Shown here piece by piece: positions 1-5,086 of a stretch of DNA of 8,987 nt. Positions within the stretch are counted from its first letter, which is position 1, and each line of letters opens with the position of its first letter. The position numbers and the translations under genes are program-made. This stretch comes from Bacteroidales bacterium. Lineage in GTDB: Bacteria; Bacteroidota; Bacteroidia; Bacteroidales; Muribaculaceae. The notes beneath the pieces are model-generated. The model was given only the letters and a program-made list of their open reading frames with translations. It did no database searches and had not been told where the DNA came from. The DNA lies in NCBI GenBank assembly GCA_004554255.1, contig SFNC01000079.1:1-8987 (forward strand). Direction: 5' to 3'.

Positions 1-2226
1 GATAGTCAGCTCCTCGTCCTCGTTTTCAACCTTAGCACCGTAGAGCATAAGAGGCATACGGATAGAGATGCCGCGAAGAATTGAGATTGCGTCCTCCTTG
101 ACTTTCTTCTTCTTTTTCAGTTCTTCAAGACGCTTCTTTTCTTCCTCGGTCAACTCTTTCTTTTTCTTCTTTTCGAGTTTTTCCTTTTCCTCGTATTCCT
201 CGTTTGTCAGACCTTGATTGTTGACATCAATCTGCCCGGTATTACCCATCGCCTTGGTCTGACCGATGATACCTTTGAGGTCTTCAAACTCTTTGATTTC
301 TATATCAGAGAGTTTCATCAGCTCGTCGTTGTAGAGGCATCCGTCTTCGAATCCATTGCGGACAACGCGCTCAACGTAGGCACGTTTGAGCTGCTGAAGC
401 ATACGGGTTACATTGAGGGTTTCCATCTTGGAGCCTTCAATGGCGATAACAGGGCAAAAATTCAGGAACTCGCCCATTGCGCTTTTTTGATTTTCAGTTG
501 TCTTACCGGCTTTGGTAGAAAGACGTGGCACGGTGGCGAGAACCTGCAATGTGCGGTCAGGAGCAAAGTCGAAAACGTAGCAGTTTTCCTTGACTCGGCC
601 ATTGATGGTTGCCGGAGTCTGCACACGGAAGATGGTCTGCATATAAGCCGAGGCAGCAGTGTTGAAGCTACCCGACAGCATCAGCACACCCATCCACGGC
701 TTGACACTAACCCCCGTAGTAAGACGACCACACGACAGTGTAATAGTTCGGGTTGTGTCGGGGTCTTTACCGATGGCGGCTTCAACCATTTTGAGTGCTT
801 CGCCGTTTTCCTCGTCCTCGTCGCCGTCACCGGCTACGTTGACAATCTCGAAGTGTTGGAAAACGGGGTGGGCTTTAAGCAGTGCGCTCAGCGCCTTTGC
901 CGCTTTCACACCTGGGAGCATCCACAGCGTGTGACGGAAGATGTCGCGGTATTCATCGTTGGCGAAAGGATATGCGCTTTCGGGGTCGGTCTTCGTTAGA
1001 AGATTGAGGAAGTTTTTAATATCCTTTTCGTGAATGAAAGTGCCGTCCTCTTTGGTGCGGAAGAACTCACGGAAGTTGAACGCTACATCTTCATCGGCAA
1101 ATTCGTTCATCAATCTGCCGAGATCGTAAGTGAAAATGTTGAGCGTAGGCAGACCGGCATAGGGGTTCGGGTCGCCGGGGTGGGTTTCCTCCCACTCTTG
1201 TTTTGCCCGCTGTTCCATGACGTAGTCCCAGGTGTAGATTTCATCTTCCTTGAAATCGTCAAGGAGATTGAACGGTGTGCCGCTCAATCGGAGAACTTTG
1301 GTGTTATCCTTGGTCAGCTCCTCCATTACGGCTTTGCCGAGAGCGGTTTGAGTGCCTTCGTGGGCTTCATCTACAATGATGAGATCCCACGGAGCTGAGA
1401 AAAGTTCATCATTCTTGTCGAATTTGCCGCCAACGGTTTCCGAGCCTCGCAAGTCTTGCATAGAGGCGAAGTAAACATAGTGGATGCCATGCTGCTTGAA
1501 TTGCTTGTCGAGCGAGGTAAAGGATTCTCCTTTATGTTTCGAACCATACTGATAGTTGGGCGAGTCATAGAAAATATTGCCGAAGTCCTCGAACCACCCT
1601 GCATCGACCACGGGGCGGTGAGTGAGGATAAGTGTACGCCCGAACTGCATCAGTTTTACCACCTGAAGGGCGGTCAGAGTCTTGCCGAAACGCATCTTGG
1701 CGTTCCAAAGCATCTGATTGCCCTTTTTGAATTGCTTGAGGGTTTTCTTGATGGCTTCCTCCTGCTCGGGTCGGAAGATAATCGGAGAGCGGTCTTCGGT
1801 TATCTCGCCGGGACGCAGCGACTTGCGCCCTTGTTTGAGGGCGGCGATAGCGGCTTTGGCGGTTTCGAGGTCGCAGTAGAACCATTCGTTGGCGTTGTTC
1901 TCGATGTCGAAAACTTTGCGCTTGATACCGGACCGGAGCAGAAGGTCGTGAACGTCCTTGTCGTTGAATGAGCAGACACCGCCATCTCGGAAATGGGCGG
2001 TAACTTCAGTATGAAGCAACTCGTATTTTATACCGGCTGTCTGCGTCTGATGATTGATGCGCTCACGGGCGGCTGCATTCAGCTCCTTGCAGTTGGGCTG
2101 AAGTGCAAGATAATTGTCAGAGGAATTGCAAGAAGCCTCGCCAATTTTCAGGATGCCTCGGTGCGCCTCATCGTTGATACGATAGACGTATATCAGCTTC
2201 GGTTTTAGTTGAATGAAATGCTGCAT
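1..2226 (-). CDS. GIY-YIG nuclease / SF2 (DEAH) helicase fusion, restriction-type, partial (3' end outside window)
   Basis: Reading the minus strand from ATG at 2226 gives 742 codons with no stop to the window edge, so the C-terminus is missing. Residues about 10-75 resemble a GIY-YIG nuclease fold (IYVYRI at 12-17, LKIGEAS at 26-32, then candidate catalytic R56 and E74). A superfamily 2 helicase core follows: a Q-motif-like FRPEQ near 151-155, Walker A NAKMRFGKT at 175-183, Walker B VDEAH at 285-289, motif III SGTP at 315-318, and a motif V/VI-like segment LSCGRLTTGVSV at 497-508. An acidic insert lies at about 465-476 and a Lys/Glu-rich, probably coiled-coil stretch at about 675-710. The start is 4 nt after the stop of the methyltransferase-like gene, so the two are probably co-transcribed. 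Type III and related restriction enzymes use such helicases to translocate DNA. A role in restriction or anti-phage defence is inferred. The helicase assignment is firm; the nuclease domain is likely. Confidence 0.88.
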   Translation of the reverse strand, partial: MQHFIQLKPKLIYVYRINDEAHRGILKIGEASCNSSDNYLALQPNCKELNAAARERINHQTQTAGIKYELLHTEVTAHFRDGGVCSFNDKDVHDLLLRSGIKRKVFDIENNANEWFYCDLETAKAAIAALKQGRKSLRPGEITEDRSPIIFRPEQEEAIKKTLKQFKKGNQMLWNAKMRFGKTLTALQVVKLMQFGRTLILTHRPVVDAGWFEDFGNIFYDSPNYQYGSKHKGESFTSLDKQFKQHGIHYVYFASMQDLRGSETVGGKFDKNDELFSAPWDLIIVDEAHEGTQTALGKAVMEELTKDNTKVLRLSGTPFNLLDDFKEDEIYTWDYVMEQRAKQEWEETHPGDPNPYAGLPTLNIFTYDLGRLMNEFADEDVAFNFREFFRTKEDGTFIHEKDIKNFLNLLTKTDPESAYPFANDEYRDIFRHTLWMLPGVKAAKALSALLKAHPVFQHFEIVNVAGDGDEDEENGEALKMVEAAIGKDPDTTRTITLSCGRLTTGVSVKPWMGVLMLSGSFNTAASAYMQTIFRVQTPATINGRVKENCYVFDFAPDRTLQVLATVPRLSTKAGKTTENQKSAMGEFLNFCPVIAIEGSKMETLNVTRMLQQLKRAYVERVVRNGFEDGCLYNDELMKLSDIEIKEFEDLKGIIGQTKAMGNTGQIDVNNQGLTNEEYEEKEKLEKKKKKELTEEEKKRLEELKKKKKVKEDAISILRGISIRMPLMLYGAKVENEDEELTI

Positions 2227-2230
2227 GGCA

Positions 2231-3241
2231 TTAATTCTTTATAAGGTCGATGAATCGAATTTTCTTCTTATCTTCGGTTTTGGCGCCCCAGTCTCGGATA
2301 AGGCAATAAGTGCCGTTGTGCTGACGGATGTCGCCGGACTTGCAACCGGCACACGGAATAAGTTCGGGTTCGCCAAAATCGAATAATGATGGCTGAGTGG
2401 AAGGCTTGTCGCCGCAGCTGTCGGGCACAACGCCTTTAAGTCCGTCCATCTGCCAAAAGTTCCAAGAGATAATGTAGGCGATATAAAGCAGTGATTTCAT
2501 CTGCGGTATTTTGTCCGCTCCGAATTTCGCTTTATAATAGTCTAAAAAAGTCATTAGCAGGTTTTCACGGGCGAGAAGCAAGTTATCGCCTTGCCATTCG
2601 TAGCCGTAGACATTCATGTAAGCGGTCTGCGCCCATTTGAGCCAGTCGCCTGTGGTTTCGGTATTCTCACTTACCACGCGGAGTTTGCGGTCGAGCAAAC
2701 CGATGCGCTGTTCTACCGGGATAGGCTCGCCGGTCACGGTGTCGTAACGGCTGACGATATAGGGAGCTTCGCCGCAGGTGATTTCAAGGCGAGTGTCGCG
2801 CACATAGTCGCGCCACGTCTTACCCTCCGGGAATGTAATTGGGTCTGTGTTTACCATCCAAGTATGGTCGGGATTTTCAGTATTGAAAACTCCCTCGCGT
2901 CCGAACCACGCATCATCAACAAGATTATTCTGCGCGTTGCATATCCATGATGGGGTGAAAACCTCAGCCATTTCACGGCTGCGCTGCTGTTGCTGCTGGC
3001 GCGACTTGACCGAACGCGGCACAATTACGGTGCCGTTATCGCCGGTGATGCAAGGAATGGTGATTTGGTCGTGATAATGGTAGCCGTCGCCAAGATGCTC
3101 ATAGTTGTCTGTCGCCCAAAATATATTGACTTGCTCCCCCTCTTTCGGACTCAAAGTGTGGTCTTTGAGCAGGGTCGTAAGTAATTCGGGCGACAGCGCG
3201 AATATGTCATTTTCTTTTATGTCGATAGATTGGTCTACCAT
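2231..3241 (-). CDS. DNA methyltransferase-fold protein (restriction endonuclease subunit M-like)
   Basis: This 336-residue protein resembles Bacteroidales proteins annotated as restriction endonuclease subunit M, an identification made from memory of the family. EVFTPSWI at 93-100 matches the motif X region of N6-adenine methyltransferases. LEITCGEAPYI at 152-162 matches a motif I variant (usual form LDPtCGeGnfl). YGYEWQGDNLLLARENLL at 212-229 fits the motif II/III region with acidic E215. IISWNFWQMDGL at 257-268 is another segment seen in Eco57I-like methylases. No NPPY or DPPY catalytic motif IV follows. The C-terminus instead carries C297-x2-C300, H308 and C313, a possible zinc site. There is a QQQQQ run at 82-86. 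The stop precedes the helicase start by 4 nt, so the genes are probably translated together. It may be a specificity or DNA-binding partner of the helicase, or a methylase with an unusual active site. Confidence 0.75.
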   Translation of the reverse strand: MVDQSIDIKENDIFALSPELLTTLLKDHTLSPKEGEQVNIFWATDNYEHLGDGYHYHDQITIPCITGDNGTVIVPRSVKSRQQQQQRSREMAEVFTPSWICNAQNNLVDDAWFGREGVFNTENPDHTWMVNTDPITFPEGKTWRDYVRDTRLEITCGEAPYIVSRYDTVTGEPIPVEQRIGLLDRKLRVVSENTETTGDWLKWAQTAYMNVYGYEWQGDNLLLARENLLMTFLDYYKAKFGADKIPQMKSLLYIAYIISWNFWQMDGLKGVVPDSCGDKPSTQPSLFDFGEPELIPCAGCKSGDIRQHNGTYCLIRDWGAKTEDKKKIRFIDLIKN

Positions 3242-3281
3242 ACAATTTTGAAGTCGTCAGATTTTGAGGTCTTTTAATATG

Positions 3282-3289
3282 CAAAGTTA
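3282..3289 (-). promoter_or_regulatory. Bacteroidetes-type -7 box for the restriction-like operon
   Basis: The minus strand reads TAACTTTG followed by CA, matching the Bacteroidetes -7 consensus TAnnTTTG. It lies about 40 nt upstream of the methyltransferase-like start at 3241. No convincing -33 TTTG is present at the usual spacing, so strength is uncertain. Confidence 0.5.
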
Positions 3290-3346
3290 CCACAAATTTT
3301 CGAGATTTGCGGTATTTGCAATGCCCTAATTGATAGAGCCTGACGA

Positions 3347-3421
3347 TTATTTTATCTTGGCGCCGTCTTTGAGTGCCGAGGGTAGCCACATAATGACTAA
3401 AATCAATACGAGAAGTCCCAT
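3347..3421 (-). CDS. possible 24-residue hydrophobic micro-protein upstream of the restriction-like operon
   Basis: ATG at 3421 opens a 24-codon frame ending with TAA at 3347-3349. Residues 1-14 read MGLLVLILVIMWLP, long enough for one membrane segment, and are followed by a short tail with four charged residues ending in KIK. A TAACTTTGCA promoter element lies at 3471-3478, giving a leader of roughly 40 nt. The next gene in the same direction starts 105 nt after the stop and has its own -7 box, so the peptide could be a leader or an independent membrane peptide. There is no clear ribosome binding site, which is common in this phylum. I do not recognise a family. Support is the promoter placement and the clean hydrophobic-then-charged pattern; a chance open frame remains possible. 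Confidence 0.35.
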   Translation of the reverse strand: MGLLVLILVIMWLPSALKDGAKIK

Positions 3422-3470
3422 AGTCGAATCTGTTTTGAAGTTAAACTTGAACACTTTCTGTGTTCGACTG

Positions 3471-3478
3471 CAAAGTTA
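3471..3478 (-). promoter_or_regulatory. Bacteroidetes-type -7 box upstream of the micro-ORF and restriction-like genes
   Basis: The minus strand reads TAACTTTGCA, identical over ten bases to the elements before the alpha/beta hydrolase, rlmB and the methyltransferase-like gene. It would direct transcription leftward into the micro-ORF at 3421 and possibly onward into the operon. Confidence 0.5.
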
Positions 3479-3485
3479 ATCGGCA

Positions 3486-3508
3486 GGAGTGCCTAATTCT
3501 TGCACTCC
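3486..3508. repeat. inverted repeat GGAGTGC / GCACTCC
   Basis: Perfect 7-bp arms at 3486-3492 and 3502-3508 enclose a 9-nt loop. It sits just upstream of the leftward -7 box at 3471-3478. On neither strand is it followed by a clear T-run, so an operator or weak hairpin is more likely than an intrinsic terminator. Confidence 0.5.
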
Positions 3509-3523
3509 AATGTTAAACTTTGT

Positions 3524-3540
3524 TTATTCAATTTGAATAA
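3524..3540. repeat. 17-bp palindrome centred at 3532
   Basis: TTATTCAA and TTGAATAA are perfect 8-bp arms around a single T. The palindrome lies immediately before AAGGAG and the first copy of the 33-bp repeat array, and could be a protein-binding site. AT-rich palindromes of this size also occur by chance. Confidence 0.45.
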
Positions 3541-3550
3541 GGAGATAAAA

Positions 3551-3649
3551 ATGCTTGTCTACGTAAAATTCAAAACGGGGGAAATGCTTGTCTACGTAAA
3601 ATTTAAAACGGCAAAAAAGCTTGTATCCGTAAAATTCAAAATGGAGAAT
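3551..3649 (+). repeat. 33-bp tandem repeat array 1 (three copies)
   Basis: The motif CTTGT-(A/C-rich)-CGTAAAATT recurs at 3554, 3587 and 3620, an exact 33-bp period. Copies 1 and 2 are nearly identical; copy 3 is more diverged. The period equals 11 codons, and in the frame of ATG 3551 all copies are open, encoding MLVYVKFKTGE, MLVYVKFKTAK and KLVSVKFKMEN. Array 2 at 4866-4982 encodes a related 11-residue pattern in the same orientation. Confidence 0.85.
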
Positions 3650-3694
3650 GGGTGTGGATTTACAGGGTTTTGCGAAGGAAGCGGAACATTGTAG
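3551..3694 (+). CDS. possible 47-residue peptide with three 11-residue repeats
   Basis: The frame runs from ATG 3551 to a stop at 3692-3694. It starts 7 nt after AAGGAG (3538-3543), an unusually good Shine-Dalgarno sequence for this phylum. Residues 1-33 are three copies of M-L-V-Y-V-K-F-K-T-x-x, alternating hydrophobic and charged positions as in a beta strand. The last 14 residues are Gly-rich and overlap the antisense 3' end of the alpha/beta hydrolase gene by 35 nt, so that part may be fortuitous. A near-consensus -7 box (AAACTTTG, 3515-3522) lies upstream. The frame can also be extended to ATG 3500. No family is recognised. It may be a translated micro-gene or a non-coding repeat with codon periodicity by descent. 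Confidence 0.3.
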   Translation: MLVYVKFKTGEMLVYVKFKTAKKLVSVKFKMENGCGFTGFCEGSGTL

Positions 3695-4733
3695 CATAGA
3701 CGGCGCGGCGGATGCGCGGGCGCGAAAGCACGAGGTCGTGCAGGCCGCTGTCGACAGTGGCCTCGGTAAGTCCGGCATGGCCGAGGCGACGTCCGCGCGA
3801 AGAGATGGAATCAACATTCAGCACCAGGTCGCCGCTGAACGCTTTGTCGTCCCACTTCTCAAGCTGCACCGAGCGGCGCGAGTGCATCAGCAGAATGGGT
3901 ACAGCTATCTTCCGGCCATCCTTCATCAGCAGTTTCTGCCCTTGATTGATGGCGCGCACCCAGCCCAGCGTCACCGGCGCCGGATGCAGGAGTTTCAATG
4001 TGGTGTCGAACTGCCATTCGCCGTGCTTGCCCTTCAGCAGCGACTCGCCATAGATGCTGTTGTCGCCCTGCGAAATCTCAACATTCGGCAGCCATCTGCC
4101 CAGCCACGCTGCAGCAGGGATAAGCACCTTGCGGTAAAAGCCAGTAAAATTCCAGTCGAGAAACGGACTATTGAGTATCAGCGCCCTAATGTAGGGCGAC
4201 GGCGCCTCCGCCATATAAAGAGCCGTAATGAGGCCGCCGGTGGAGTGTCCCATCAGCGCAATTTCTTCTACGCCGTCGCGGTGCATCTGCATTATTGCGG
4301 AATCAATGTCGGGGAAGTATTCGTTGAGATTCCGCACATCGTAGCGCCGTTGGCCGGGGCGCAATGAACGTCCATATCTCCGCAGGTCCACTGCATAAAA
4401 AGCATAACCGGAATCGCAGAACTCCATTCCCATCGAATCCTGAAAAAAGTAATCATTGTAGCCGTGAACATACAGCACACCCCTACGGGGCACCGCAACC
4501 GCAGAGTCCCCGCGGAATGTACCACGACTCTGCTTACAGGCTACCGAATCGTCGGAGGGCAACAGCCGCACAACTGTGCTGACCACCGGCCCCTGATAGT
4601 CGGTGCCCTGATTCACAGTGCGCTCTTCAAAGCCCTCTCTGCCAAGCAGCGGGTCGGCCACCCACGATCCCAGCAACATAGCCAGCATCACCGCGGGCAG
4701 CAATATCATATAATTACCTCTATTTCTTTTCAT
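3660..4733 (-). CDS. alpha/beta hydrolase (serine lipase/esterase-like), exported or membrane-anchored
   Basis: A 357-residue protein with an alpha/beta hydrolase fold of the lysophospholipase/monoacylglycerol-lipase type. Residues 8-22 are hydrophobic after a basic start (MKRNRGNY), indicating a signal peptide or membrane anchor. HGYND at 90-94 is the oxyanion-hole region, GHSTGG at 162-167 is the nucleophile elbow with S164, and LHDLVLS at 331-337 carries the catalytic His H332. The acid is probably D302 or D308 in GDLVLNVD. The family hydrolyses ester bonds of lipids or small acyl substrates; the substrate here cannot be read from sequence. The gene is monocistronic: its promoter lies about 40 nt upstream and it diverges from the U32 gene. 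Downstream it runs towards repeat array 1 with no clear terminator. The hydrolase fold is firm; the exact reaction is unknown. Confidence 0.9.
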   Translation of the reverse strand: MKRNRGNYMILLPAVMLAMLLGSWVADPLLGREGFEERTVNQGTDYQGPVVSTVVRLLPSDDSVACKQSRGTFRGDSAVAVPRRGVLYVHGYNDYFFQDSMGMEFCDSGYAFYAVDLRRYGRSLRPGQRRYDVRNLNEYFPDIDSAIMQMHRDGVEEIALMGHSTGGLITALYMAEAPSPYIRALILNSPFLDWNFTGFYRKVLIPAAAWLGRWLPNVEISQGDNSIYGESLLKGKHGEWQFDTTLKLLHPAPVTLGWVRAINQGQKLLMKDGRKIAVPILLMHSRRSVQLEKWDDKAFSGDLVLNVDSISSRGRRLGHAGLTEATVDSGLHDLVLSRPRIRRAVYATMFRFLRKTL

Positions 4734-4752
4734 TACGCTATCAATAAATCTA

Positions 4753-4768
4753 TTACATCGTTAACTCC
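4753..4768 (-). promoter_or_regulatory. start-stop element (GGAG, 6 nt, ATG TAA) in the hydrolase leader
   Basis: On the minus strand GGAG (4768-4765) is followed after six bases by ATG (4758-4756) and immediately by TAA (4755-4753). This one-codon frame lies in the predicted 5' leader of the alpha/beta hydrolase, 19 nt before its start. It could hold a ribosome near the real start, or be chance. Confidence 0.2.
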
Positions 4769-4778
4769 TATCCAATTG

Positions 4779-4786
4779 CAAAGTTA
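4779..4786 (-). promoter_or_regulatory. Bacteroidetes-type promoter of the alpha/beta hydrolase
   Basis: The minus strand reads TAACTTTGCA. A TTTG occurs 18 bp upstream, close to the usual -33 spacing, making this the best-formed promoter in the window. The implied leader is about 40 nt. Confidence 0.6.
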
Positions 4787-4865
4787 ACTATTAATTTAAC
4801 AAAACAAAAGCGCCACAAGTTGCCCCACCCTCAACATTCGCCCCCTCCTCCAATAAAAATGTGAG

Positions 4866-4982
4866 AAAATGGAGGTTTTTCCAAAAATAAAAAGTGAGCA
4901 TTTGGAGGTTTCCGCCAAAATAAAAAGTGAGAAAATGGAGGTTTTCGCAAAAATAAATTTTGAGGAAATGGAGGTACAGCCT
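4866..4982 (+). repeat. 33-bp tandem repeat array 2 (about four copies)
   Basis: GGAGG recurs at 4871, 4904, 4937 and 4970, an exact 33-bp period; the surrounding unit is roughly AAAATGGAGGTTTTCGC plus an A-rich half. The period equals 11 codons. In one frame all copies are open (MEVFPKIKSEH, LEVSAKIKSEK, MEVFAKINFEE, MEVQPIIKLLI); in the other two plus frames a stop recurs once per unit. The fourth copy decays after its first half. Confidence 0.85.
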
Positions 4983-5006
4983 ATAATAAAATTGCTAATA
5001 TGCTAA
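4869..5006 (+). CDS. possible 45-residue peptide with 11-residue repeats
   Basis: The frame opens at ATG 4869 and ends at TAA 5004-5006. An in-frame TAA at 4854-4856 limits any upstream extension. Four 11-residue units follow the pattern M-E-V-F-x-K-I-K-S-E-x, the last one degenerate and ending in hydrophobic LLIC. Position 3 is Val in all seven units of the two arrays, position 7 is Ile or Phe in all, and positions 6 and 8 are Lys in six of seven. No convincing ribosome binding site or dedicated promoter is seen for this copy. I do not recognise a family, and translation is unproven. Confidence 0.25.
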   Translation: MEVFPKIKSEHLEVSAKIKSEKMEVFAKINFEEMEVQPIIKLLIC

Positions 5007-5064
5007 TTTTAAGCATTTTACACAACACAATAAAGTTTACATAGGGTATGTGCGAAAATTTGTG

Positions 5065-5072
5065 TAATTTTG
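5065..5072 (+). promoter_or_regulatory. Bacteroidetes-type -7 box of the U32 gene
   Basis: TAATTTTG matches TAnnTTTG and lies 14 nt before ATG 5087, implying a very short leader of about 8 nt. No clear -33 TTTG is present. The right arm of the inverted repeat at 5060-5067 overlaps the box. Confidence 0.4.
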
Positions 5073-5086
5073 AGGTCTGAAAAGCT

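Larger units (their letters stand above)
4734..5086. other. 353-bp divergent intergenic region between the hydrolase and U32 genes
   Basis: It contains, left to right: the hydrolase leader and promoter, a pyrimidine-rich tract (about 4811-4851), the four-copy 33-bp array, an AT-rich stretch with an inverted repeat TTACACAA (5018-5025) / TTGTGTAA (5060-5067), and the U32 -7 box. I see no tRNA, riboswitch or terminator. Confidence 0.7.

Noticed and set aside
214..999. 261-residue plus-strand open frame
   Set aside because: It shares codon boundaries with the helicase gene on the other strand, whose motifs are intact through this stretch; the plus frame shows no recognisable domain and is an antisense shadow.
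3207..3389. 60-residue minus-strand open frame over the methyltransferase-like promoter
   Set aside because: It covers the -7 box and the start of the real gene out of frame, and the product is basic and without a recognisable pattern.
3486..3508. Intrinsic terminator for the alpha/beta hydrolase
   Set aside because: The hairpin is about 150 nt beyond the stop codon and is not followed by a T-run on the minus strand.
3551..3649. CRISPR array or iteron origin
   Set aside because: The units are directly adjacent with no unique spacers, there are only three or four of them, and no cas or replication gene is nearby.
3524..3817. 97-residue minus-strand frame reading through array 1
   Set aside because: Most of it is an alternative frame of the hydrolase 3' end; the repeats are open in it only because the unit length is a multiple of three.
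3648..4367. 239-residue plus-strand open frame
   Set aside because: It is antisense to the alpha/beta hydrolase, which has all catalytic motifs and a promoter; high G+C keeps antisense frames open.
3261..5078. Shared 12-mer ATTTTGAGGTCT at 3261-3272 and 5067-5078
   Set aside because: A few exact 12-mer matches are expected by chance in a window this long, and the two copies have different positions relative to promoters.
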